DNA from: Lachnospiraceae bacterium
GTDB lineage: Bacteria; Bacillota; Clostridia; Lachnospirales; Lachnospiraceae
Direction: 5' to 3'
Assembly (NCBI GenBank): GCA_900772845.1
Contig: CAAGSD010000115.1
Coordinates: forward strand, 1 to 20,615
Length of the DNA stretch: 20,615 bases
The translations under genes and the position numbers were made by a program. This document shows, piece after piece, positions 14,313 to 20,615 of this stretch (positions are counted from its first letter, which is position 1; every line of letters starts with the position of its first letter). The notes under the pieces are model-generated. The model was not told the origin of the DNA. It saw only the letters and a program-made list of their open reading frames with translations, and made no database searches.

Positions 14313-17015
14313 TTAACTTTTTGTAAACAACGCCACCAGTTCATGGGCCAACAGTGGAAATGCTGCCAGCGCATTCAGCAGCAGCCATTCCTGTCCGGAC
14401 AGATGAGAGGTACCGAAAGCCCCGATGAGAAAGGGTATTTCCGTTACGGCAAACTGGAGCAGCAAACCTATAACGCAGGCCGCTGCCATCAGCGGATTAT
14501 CCCATGGCCGCATGGCAAATACGGATTTCTGTACATCCCGCATGCCCACAGCGTGATACAACTGGCACATTCCTAATACCGTAAAGGCGTAGGTCTGGGA
14601 TCTGGCCAATAGTTTCTCCTGTTCCAACAGTTCCCGTATTTTCATAAAATACCCCATAGGGTCCGCAAAAAAGTTTTCACTGCCTGCCAGAATTCCACAG
14701 GGCAGTACCAGAAATGCGGCAAGCCCGATGCCCGTGATCAATGCTCCGTAGAGCAGCGTACATGCCATGCCGCCTCTGGCAAACAGACTCTCCGATGCCT
14801 TTCTGGGTGGACAGCGCATCAGGCTCCTGCCATCATTTTTATCCACGCCCAATGCCAGTGCCGGAAGGGAATCCGTGATCAGATTGATCCATAGGATGTG
14901 ACTGGATTTTAACGGAGAAGCCAGCCCCAGTGCGACCGCCACGAACATCGTCATCAGTTCCCCCAGGTTGGAAGACAACAGGAAAATGACTGACTTCCGT
15001 ATATTCTCATAGACTCCTCTGCCTTCCTCGATCGCTTTTTCAATGGTAGCAAAATTGTCATCTGTAAGGATCATATCCGCAGCCTGTCTTGCCACATCCG
15101 TTCCCGTACCCATGGCAATGCCGATATCCGCCGTTTTCAGGGAAGGAGCATCATTGACGCCGTCTCCCGTCATGGCCACAATTTCACCCTTTTCCTGCAA
15201 TCCCTTCACTATCCGCACCTTCTGTGCGGGAGAGACTCTGGCATACACTTTAATGTCTTTGATCTTTTTCAAAAAAGAACGATCATCCATGCGCTGCAGT
15301 TCTTCCCCGGTAACGCATTGGCTTCGATGCCCGGCGATCCCCAGCTGTCTGGCGATGGCATACGCTGTATCCACATGATCTCCCGTGATCATCACCGTGG
15401 ACACGCCCGCATGGCGGAAGATTTCCACAGCCTCCGCAGCCTCGGGTCTGGCGGGATCCTGCATTCCCACAATGCCCAGAAAGGTAAGATCCTCCTCGCT
15501 CTCCTCACATCCGATCCCCTGCGCCACTGCCAGCGTCCGCAGTGCCAGAGAACTCATCAGCTCTACCATATCGTTCACTCTCCTGCACTGTGTATCAGTC
15601 AGCGGAACACACTTTCCGTCCTGAAGGATATGGGTACAATGCCGCAGCACCACATCCGGTGCTCCTTTTGTATAGGAAACCGACTCCTCCCCGCTGTTTT
15701 TTGTCATTGCTTTCCTGCGCAGCCTGTGGCAGGTCGTCATCATCTTGCGGTCCGAATCAAACGGAATCTCCGCATATCTGGGATACTGCTTCTCTAAGAC
15801 CCGTTTATGAATTCCGTATTTTTCTCCCAAATCCAGCAGTGCAAGTTCTGTAGGATCGCCAATCCGTTCTTCCCCCTGCAAGGATGCGTCATTACACAAT
15901 ACCATTCCGCGGATCATTTCCTGCCTTGTGCTGTTGTCTTCCCTTTTTCCTGACATGGATGCTGTGTCCTCCATACAGTCATACCACCAGCATTTTTCCA
16001 CTGTCAGACGATTCTGTGTCAGAGTTCCGGTTTTATCGGAGCACACCACGCTTACAGCGCCCAAAGTTTCCACCGAAGGGAGCCTGCGTATAATCGTGTT
16101 TACCTTGACCATTCTGGTCACCGACAATGCCAGACATATGGTAACCACCGCAGGAAGTCCCTCCGGAACTGCGGCAACAGCAAGGGAGATAGCAACCAGA
16201 AGCATCTCCGGAATATTCCGGTGCTGTAACACTGCCAGAAGAAACAGTGCCACACACAGTCCCAGGGACAGAATGCTCAAAAGACGCCCCAGATCTCCCA
16301 GTCTCTTCTGTAAAGGAGTCATTTCATCTTCTGCATTTGTGATCATCGAGGCTATTCTGCCGATCTCTGTGTCCATGCCCACAGCAGTCACGATGCCTTC
16401 CCCGTGTCCGTGCGTCACAATTGTGGACATATATACCATGTTGACCCGGTCTCCCAATGGGATTTCCTGCCTGCAGTCTGCCAAAAACAGGGCATCCTTT
16501 TCCACCGGAACGGATTCTCCTGTAATTGCCGATTCCTCTACCTGCAGATCAGCGCTGCGAAGCAGGCGGATATCTGCGGGAATCTGTGCTCCCGTTTCCA
16601 GATCCACCAGATCTCCTGCCACCAGCTCCGCAGCCGGTATTTCCTTCCGGATTCCGTCCCGGATCACGATCGTTTTGGGACTTGTCAGCTTTTTCAGGGC
16701 TTCCAGTGCTTTTCTGGCTTTTCCCTCCTGCAGCATCCCCACCAGGGCATTGACCAGTACCACAGTACCGATAATGGCCGCATCACTGACTTCCCCCAGA
16801 AGGACGGATATTACGGCTGCGATCAATAATATGTAGATCAAAGGATCCTTGAGCTGTTCCAGGAAAAGCTGTAGCTTTGTTTTTTTTCTGGCAGCCTTCA
16901 TCTCATTTCTTCCATTTTGCTGCAAACGACGAAAGGCCTCACCATCGGTAAGACCTTTCACTGCATCACTGTTTAATTTTTTTACAGTTTCCTGTATACT
17001 CTGCTTTTCGAACAT
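14313..17015 (-). CDS. Calcium-transporting P-type ATPase (P2A/SERCA-like)
   Basis: This 900-aa membrane pump exports cations, most likely Ca2+, at the expense of ATP. All P-type signatures are present: TGES (165-168) in the actuator domain, the phosphorylation motif CSDKTGTLT with Asp327, KGAPD near 450, and TGDGVNDAP near 616-624. Calcium-site residues of the SERCA type are conserved: PEGLP in TM4 (Glu285), SSNLGE in TM5 (Asn683, Glu686) and NLITD in TM6 (Asn711, Thr714, Asp715). An N-terminal cation-ATPase domain and ten membrane helices fit the length. The ATG at 17015 is preceded by GGAGG at five bases; an upstream TTG lies inside that site and is unlikely. An 8-bp inverted repeat precedes the ribosome site. 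The closely spaced GDPD gene downstream may be co-transcribed. Confidence 0.95.
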   Translation of the reverse strand: MFEKQSIQETVKKLNSDAVKGLTDGEAFRRLQQNGRNEMKAARKKTKLQLFLEQLKDPLIYILLIAAVISVLLGEVSDAAIIGTVVLVNALVGMLQEGKARKALEALKKLTSPKTIVIRDGIRKEIPAAELVAGDLVDLETGAQIPADIRLLRSADLQVEESAITGESVPVEKDALFLADCRQEIPLGDRVNMVYMSTIVTHGHGEGIVTAVGMDTEIGRIASMITNAEDEMTPLQKRLGDLGRLLSILSLGLCVALFLLAVLQHRNIPEMLLVAISLAVAAVPEGLPAVVTICLALSVTRMVKVNTIIRRLPSVETLGAVSVVCSDKTGTLTQNRLTVEKCWWYDCMEDTASMSGKREDNSTRQEMIRGMVLCNDASLQGEERIGDPTELALLDLGEKYGIHKRVLEKQYPRYAEIPFDSDRKMMTTCHRLRRKAMTKNSGEESVSYTKGAPDVVLRHCTHILQDGKCVPLTDTQCRRVNDMVELMSSLALRTLAVAQGIGCEESEEDLTFLGIVGMQDPARPEAAEAVEIFRHAGVSTVMITGDHVDTAYAIARQLGIAGHRSQCVTGEELQRMDDRSFLKKIKDIKVYARVSPAQKVRIVKGLQEKGEIVAMTGDGVNDAPSLKTADIGIAMGTGTDVARQAADMILTDDNFATIEKAIEEGRGVYENIRKSVIFLLSSNLGELMTMFVAVALGLASPLKSSHILWINLITDSLPALALGVDKNDGRSLMRCPPRKASESLFARGGMACTLLYGALITGIGLAAFLVLPCGILAGSENFFADPMGYFMKIRELLEQEKLLARSQTYAFTVLGMCQLYHAVGMRDVQKSVFAMRPWDNPLMAAACVIGLLLQFAVTEIPFLIGAFGTSHLSGQEWLLLNALAAFPLLAHELVALFTKS

Positions 17016-17024
17016 GGCTGCCTC

Positions 17025-17049
17025 CAATGCTTGTTTCTATTAAGCATTG
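17025..17049 (-). promoter_or_regulatory. Inverted repeat before the Ca2+-ATPase ribosome site
   Basis: CAATGCTT (17025-17032) and AAGCATTG (17042-17049) form a perfect 8-bp stem with a 9-nt loop. On the minus strand the first arm overlaps a TACAAT box and the second arm abuts the GGAGG site of the ATPase gene. It could be an operator at the -10 box or an mRNA hairpin affecting translation. No regulator is identified. Confidence 0.4.
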
Positions 17050-17089
17050 TATGACACAGGTCCACAATTCATTCCCACAGATCATTACA

Positions 17090-19117
17090 TTACTTTTCGT
17101 TCCTTAACTGGAATGCTGCAGTCAGCTCGTTCATGTTAGTAGCCTGTGCGGACAGCTCTTCACTGGTGGCAGAGGTTTCTTCCGCAGTCGCAGAGTTGTT
17201 CTGTACCACTGTGGAGATCTGTTCAATGCCCTGTTCGATCTGCATCATGGCATCTGCCTGCGCCTTGGATTCTTCCATGGCTTTCTTGGACTCGTTGGCC
17301 AGATCCTCGATGCCCTCCACGACCTTCTGCAATGCTTCAGCCGTCTTGTCCGTGATCTGATTGCCACGCTCAATCTCCTGCAGGGAGGTCTCGATCAGTT
17401 CTCTGGTATGTACCGCAGACTGTGCACTGTCATCTGCCAGCTTACGGATCTGATCCGCAACCACTGCAAAGCCTCTTCCGGCTTCTCCGGCTCTGGCTGC
17501 TTCAATAGCAGCATTCAGGGACAACAGGTTCGTCTGGGATGCGATATCCTCGATCTCACCGATAATATCGCTGATCTGCTTGGAAGTATCGTTGATGCGC
17601 TGCATGGCATCCGTCAGACCCTTCATTTCCTCGCCACTGGTCTTTGCCTGCTGCTGGTAATCCATTGCTTTCTGATAGGAACTGCCCAATGCTTTTGCAT
17701 TCTTCTCGACGATCTCCGTCACATTCGTAATGGTAGCCTGCAGTTCCTCCACGGAACCGGCCTGGTCGGTAGCGCCTTCCGCAAGTCCCTGGGCAGCATC
17801 TGCCATCTGGTTTGCCCCCAGAGATACCTGTCCCACTGCCGTCTTGATCTCACTCAGTGTCTCACTGAGCTTATGGTTCAGCTTACGGATAGATTCCAAC
17901 AGTCCCTGGAAGTCTCCCACATAGGCCTCTGCACACCCTGAAGTCAGTGCGAAGTTTCCTTCCGACATTTCTCCCAACAGATAATCCGCATCGCCGATGA
18001 CCTTCTGCAGATTGCCGGATAGTGCCGCAGTAGCCTCTGCCAGGATCTGTGTCTCATCCTGCGTCCGGATCACAGGTGCGGGCGTATGCAGATCGCCCTC
18101 AGCCAGCTGACGTATTCTCTCGGTACATTCCGCCACCGGTTCACCGATCGCCTGACCGATCTTTTTTGCTCTGCGCACACTGAAACATACAGCTGCAACA
18201 CCTATTGCTACACCAATGACAATACATACAACGGCAGAACCAAGGAAATCTGTCAATGGTGCATTTACTGCCACGCTCCAGCCATTAGTTCCTTCTATGG
18301 GTGCATAAGCCTGTATTGTGAAGATTCCGCCTTTCATATAAGTGCTATATCCGATTGCTCCGGTCATCATCTTCTGCTCTACCCTTGCAATTCCCCGCAA
18401 AGATCTGTCCGTCTGGGACAGTTCAGTGTTGCTCTTCTGCTCCTGGGCAATCGCAGAATCACAGTGCGCAATGGTGATACCGGTTTCTCCTAACAGATAG
18501 CACTCGGAATTCTTACTGACAGAGACTGCCGCAGCAATATCATTTAAGAATTCCGGATCCGGCACGACGAATACCACGCCGACAATATCACCATTCTTAT
18601 CTCCGTCTGCATATACGGGTGCGGAAATGATAACGCTGAGCTTACCGTCTGTCTTTGCGATCACGGGATCCGATACCACGACCTCTCCCTGCATGGATCG
18701 TTTAAAATAATCACGGTCATTATAATCAGTTCCGTCATAAGCACAGATACCGTTGGAGCCGATCAGCTTGCCCCTGACCATTCCATAAGCTTCCACACGC
18801 TGGTTGATGTACTGCTGCTTCTGCTCCTGGGTAAATACCGGAGAAGACAGCTGGTAGCTGCATCCGAGTTCGGATACGATCGTTGTCGTCACCCGCAGTT
18901 CCTCTTTGATACGGTCTGCAGAGATCTCTGCCACCACCAGCATATCGTCTTCCAGTGTTCTCATAGTACTGGACAGATTCAGGATCACGGTAAGGATGAC
19001 CAACGGAATAGTTGCGAACACTACCAGCCTGCTGATCGCCTTCTGCAGACGTTCCCGGATCGTCGTCATACCGGATGCCTGCTCCTTTGTGCCCTTCTGT
19101 GATGCTTTTGTACTCAT
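17090..19117 (-). CDS. Methyl-accepting chemotaxis protein with dCache-type sensor
   Basis: A 675-aa transmembrane chemoreceptor. TM1 spans about residues 31-49 and TM2 about 291-313. Between them lies a roughly 240-residue extracellular domain with 'DYNDRDYFKRSMQGEVVVSD' and 'SVIISAPVYA', typical of double-Cache sensors. The amino-acid-binding RxWYxxA motif is absent, so the ligand class is open. A HAMP-like linker (about 314-370) leads to the cytoplasmic helices. The signalling tip 'ASQTNLLSLNAAIEAARAGE' is at 526-545, and there is no C-terminal CheR-tethering pentapeptide. It signals to CheA/CheW, so the organism is probably motile or has a chemosensory pathway. The ATG at 19117 follows ATGGGGACAT. 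A promoter at 19275-19303 implies a leader of about 150 nt. No sigma-28 (TAAA/GCCGATAA) promoter is visible. Confidence 0.95.
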   Translation of the reverse strand: MSTKASQKGTKEQASGMTTIRERLQKAISRLVVFATIPLVILTVILNLSSTMRTLEDDMLVVAEISADRIKEELRVTTTIVSELGCSYQLSSPVFTQEQKQQYINQRVEAYGMVRGKLIGSNGICAYDGTDYNDRDYFKRSMQGEVVVSDPVIAKTDGKLSVIISAPVYADGDKNGDIVGVVFVVPDPEFLNDIAAAVSVSKNSECYLLGETGITIAHCDSAIAQEQKSNTELSQTDRSLRGIARVEQKMMTGAIGYSTYMKGGIFTIQAYAPIEGTNGWSVAVNAPLTDFLGSAVVCIVIGVAIGVAAVCFSVRRAKKIGQAIGEPVAECTERIRQLAEGDLHTPAPVIRTQDETQILAEATAALSGNLQKVIGDADYLLGEMSEGNFALTSGCAEAYVGDFQGLLESIRKLNHKLSETLSEIKTAVGQVSLGANQMADAAQGLAEGATDQAGSVEELQATITNVTEIVEKNAKALGSSYQKAMDYQQQAKTSGEEMKGLTDAMQRINDTSKQISDIIGEIEDIASQTNLLSLNAAIEAARAGEAGRGFAVVADQIRKLADDSAQSAVHTRELIETSLQEIERGNQITDKTAEALQKVVEGIEDLANESKKAMEESKAQADAMMQIEQGIEQISTVVQNNSATAEETSATSEELSAQATNMNELTAAFQLRNEK

Positions 19118-19247
19118 ATGTCCCCATTTCTGCGCTGCATTTTTATTATATGCTTTATTTTCCTGTACTCTATGAAGTGACCACTTGTCCGGCAGCGCCC
19201 GGATACCCCATACATTTCTTTCATCCTGGGACGGTGATCTTCTGCTG

Positions 19248-19312
19248 AGATACTTAATTTAATATGTTTATTTTATTTTACCATAATTCAGGAGAATTTT
19301 CTATACTTTTGA
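19248..19312 (-). promoter_or_regulatory. Promoter of the chemoreceptor gene
   Basis: On the minus strand, TAGAAA (19298-19303) and an extended -10, TGGTAAAAT (TAAAAT at 19275-19280), are 17 bp apart. TCAAAAGTA (19304-19312), TAGAAAATT, ATTATGG and ATTAAGTATCT (19248-19258) match the block upstream of the 761-aa gene at 7507-7563. Transcription would begin near 19268, just after the terminator of the CAP gene. Confidence 0.5.
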
Positions 19313-19317
19313 CGCCC

Positions 19318-19356
19318 AAAAAGAGAGTTAATATTCCGTTAAGAATATCAACTCTC
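19318..19356 (-). terminator. Intrinsic terminator of the CAP-domain gene
   Basis: On the minus strand GAGAGTT, one mismatch and ATATTC (19343-19356) pair with GAATATTAACTCTC (19323-19336) across a 6-nt loop, followed directly by TTTTT (19318-19322). It starts 45 nt after the lipoprotein stop codon and immediately precedes the chemoreceptor promoter, separating the two transcripts. Confidence 0.8.
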
Positions 19357-19401
19357 TCCTGTCATTTATCTCTCTATCCCCTCATGATAGGAAATACCCT
19401 G

Positions 19402-19968
19402 TCAATAGCCGAACTCCTGTGCAAAATACAACTTGCCGCTCTTCTCATAGACAGCAATGCTGCAAGTGGTAAAATCATCTGCCAGAATGTTGGCTGCGTG
19501 TGTGGGAGAAGCCATCCAGGCATCTACTACGCTCTGTGCGGAATCATAACCTTTGGCAAGGTTCTCACCCCACATCAGTTCACTGTTTACAGTATACCAG
19601 TCTCTGCCGTTGGGTCTGGTATGTGAGAACTTGGATGCTGCTTCGGTTGCCCTTACCATAGCGCAGGACTCCAGTCCGTTGCTCCAGCTCAGTGCAGCCA
19701 GACCATTGTCCGCTCTCGTCGCATTTACAATATCCAATGCCTCTGTAGCCATGGCACGAAGTTCATCCGCACGAGCCAGCTCTGCTTCGCTCATACCGGC
19801 TTTTCTCACAGAACCTGCCAGTGCCACTGCCTCTTCGTCGAACCATACGGTTCCGTCATCGGTTGCAGGATCACGGGTTACGGAAGATAATTCCATACTG
19901 TTACCGCATCCGGCAAAACCAAGCACCATGACTACCGCAAGGATCAGACTCATCCATCTTTTTTTCAT
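19402..19968 (-). CDS. CAP/SCP-domain lipoprotein, YkwD-like
   Basis: A 188-aa exported protein. The N-terminus MKKRW plus a hydrophobic run and the lipobox FAGC (Cys21) mark it as a lipoprotein anchored to the outer face of the membrane. The CAP (cysteine-rich secretory/PR-1) domain fills residues 73-188, with the expected FSHTRPNGRDW (His116), WGENLAKG (Glu135) and SPTHAANIL (His156). Cys102 and Cys169 might form a disulphide. Bacterial members of this family (YkwD/SCP) are surface proteins with mostly unknown substrates. The ATG at 19968 has GAGGG seven bases upstream. A TACAAT box lies between the gene and the miniature element at 20022, so the element sits just upstream of its promoter. 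It ends at the terminator at 19318-19356. Confidence 0.92.
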   Translation of the reverse strand: MKKRWMSLILAVVMVLGFAGCGNSMELSSVTRDPATDDGTVWFDEEAVALAGSVRKAGMSEAELARADELRAMATEALDIVNATRADNGLAALSWSNGLESCAMVRATEAASKFSHTRPNGRDWYTVNSELMWGENLAKGYDSAQSVVDAWMASPTHAANILADDFTTCSIAVYEKSGKLYFAQEFGY

Positions 19969-20021
19969 TTGTTTTCCCTCTCTTTTTTTTATTGTAATAC
20001 TTATACGTACTTTTTATTTTA

Positions 20022-20217
20022 TGATGCCAGGGTCAAAAGGTCTAAGCCCGCATGAGCTTGCTCATATGTGGGTGAAAGACCTTGTGACCCGCCCCGATAT
20101 GAGCATAAAAGTGGGATGATAATCCCACGATATGCGAATATTGGGTAGGATTGTGGGAGTGCGCAGCACGGAACAATCCGTAGGCATCAAAGTCGGGGGC
20201 TTTTGACCCCGACATCA
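20022..20217 (-). mobile_element. Miniature inverted-repeat element, long copy (196 bp)
   Basis: Inverted copy of the element at 223-337. The ends TGATGCCAGGGTCAAAAG (20022-20039) and CTTTTGACCCCGACATCA (20200-20217) are the same 18-bp terminal repeats. The direct repeat TTTTA flanks it at 20017-20021 and 20218-20222. It carries an extra 81-bp module at 20104-20184, absent from the short copy, that contains its own hairpins (GTGGGAT/ATCCCAC and CGGA/TCCG). The 61-nt hairpin is at 20030-20090. The end near the surface-protein gene lies two bases from its TAA stop, and the TTTTA duplication contains that stop. No transposase frame is inside. The element also sits about 50 bp upstream of the CAP-lipoprotein start. 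Confidence 0.82.
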
Positions 20218-20219
20218 TT

Positions 20220-20615
20220 TTATTGTTTCTTCTTAATGATAAGCCATGCTCCCAGACCTGTCAATGAGAAGAGAAATCCAAGATTCCATGTCCTCGAGTC
20301 GTCGCTCGTCTGTGGCCGTCTCGAGGCACCGAGGACTGCCTTGTCAGACAGGGGCACAGCCTCGTCTTCGATGGTCACCACTCTGCGGCGTCTTGCGCCA
20401 AGTACTTGTGGAGTATTGGTGTTTCTATTTCTTCGGTTGGCTCCTGCTACACTCGCTGTCGTACCGGGATCTGCCGGGGTGACAGGGTTCACCGGAATAC
20501 CGGGATCTGCCTGGGTTCCCGGATCATCCGGGGTATCAGAATCATCCGGGGTATCGTCCAGAGTATCTGGCGTTGCCGTAGGCGTTGCCGTAGGCGTTGC
20601 CGTAGGCGTTGCCGT
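20220..20615 (-). CDS. Surface protein C-terminus with sorting-signal-like end (partial)
   Basis: Only the last 131 residues are visible; the gene continues beyond the right edge. From the edge inward there are TPTA repeats, an Asp/Pro/Thr-rich stalk ('TDDPTDDSDTPDDPGT') and a segment rich in Pro, Thr and Arg with two related motifs, VLGARRRR and VLGASRRPQ. The end has a PQTSD box, a hydrophobic helix ('LGFLFSLTGLGAWLII') and the tail KKKQ. The order of box, helix and basic tail is that of a sortase signal, but the box reads RPQTS rather than LPxTG. The protein is therefore probably exported and membrane- or wall-anchored through a non-canonical signal. A GTG inside this frame at 20492 is not a start, since the frame stays open to the edge. 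The N-terminal function is not visible. Confidence 0.8.
   Translation of the reverse strand, partial: TATPTATPTATPTATPDTLDDTPDDSDTPDDPGTQADPGIPVNPVTPADPGTTASVAGANRRNRNTNTPQVLGARRRRVVTIEDEAVPLSDKAVLGASRRPQTSDDSRTWNLGFLFSLTGLGAWLIIKKKQ
20569..20615 (-). repeat. 12-bp tandem repeat encoding TPTA
   Basis: GGCGTTGCCGTA occurs in three perfect copies (20569-20604) plus 11 bases of a fourth at the window edge. On the minus strand each copy encodes four residues (Thr-Pro-Thr-Ala register) of the surface protein stalk. The 12-bp unit keeps the frame whatever the copy number, so length variation between strains is likely. The array continues outside the window. Confidence 0.9.

Noticed and set aside
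15928..16836. 302-codon plus-strand frame inside the Ca2+-ATPase gene
   Set aside because: Low-complexity Ser/Thr-rich translation opposite conserved P-type ATPase motifs; it is an antisense shadow.
19118..19275. c-di-GMP (GEMM) riboswitch in the chemoreceptor leader
   Set aside because: The leader has small hairpins (TCCGG/CCGGA, AAGTG/CACTT) but not the conserved GEMM core sequences.
20569..20615. CRISPR-like array
   Set aside because: The repeats are contiguous 12-mers without spacers and lie in the frame of a surface-protein stalk.

Overview
The window looks like a chromosomal segment of a gut-type Clostridia, most likely a motile member of the Lachnospiraceae. The indications are a one-chain PurL, a GHKL/LytTR two-component pair, a PAS-GAF-GGDEF protein, a chemoreceptor, and a surface protein with a Thr/Pro/Asp-rich stalk and VLGA(R/S)R motifs near its C-terminus. 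This assignment rests on protein style only. I see no rRNA, tRNA, CRISPR array, prophage or transposase gene. All genes are on the minus strand except one large plus-strand gene in the middle.

Layout, left to right. Bases 1-338 hold no gene: an AT-rich 17-bp hairpin, a probable purL terminator hairpin, and a 115-bp miniature inverted-repeat element (223-337). Then come purL (339-4136), a tandem pair of M14/aspartoacylase-like proteins (4302-5237 and 5268-6200), a TetR-family regulator (6320-6904) and a small conserved-looking protein (6928-7401). The divergent plus-strand gene (7588-9873) encodes a 761-aa protein with a degenerate cyclic-nucleotide-binding-like N-terminus and a body I do not recognise. 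After a shared bidirectional terminator come a histidine kinase, a LytTR response regulator and a GGDEF protein (9966-13321), in one tight array on the minus strand. Next are a secreted glycerophosphodiester phosphodiesterase (13398-14237), a P2A-type Ca2+-ATPase (14313-17015), a dCache-type chemoreceptor (17090-19117) and a CAP/SCP-domain lipoprotein (19402-19968). A second, 196-bp copy of the miniature element (20022-20217) follows, and then the C-terminal end of a surface protein cut off by the window edge.

How the genes may work together. Transcription runs right to left. The GGDEF protein, response regulator and kinase (30-nt gap, then a 4-nt ATGA overlap) look like one operon linking an AgrA/AgrC-like system, without agrB or agrD here, to a possible c-di-GMP enzyme. 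The TetR gene lies just upstream of the aspartoacylase-like pair. Between them is a 20-bp near-perfect palindrome next to a TACAAT -10 box, so the TetR protein probably controls the pair. One member of the pair keeps the full M14 zinc and catalytic set; the other has lost two zinc ligands and the catalytic Glu and looks like a pseudoenzyme.

The most interesting observations are: (1) the two miniature elements, inserted in opposite orientation directly after two stop codons, each with 18-bp terminal inverted repeats and a 5-bp target duplication that contains the stop codon; (2) the enzyme/pseudoenzyme pair with its putative TetR operator; (3) the 761-aa orphan protein, whose promoter region resembles that of the chemoreceptor gene.
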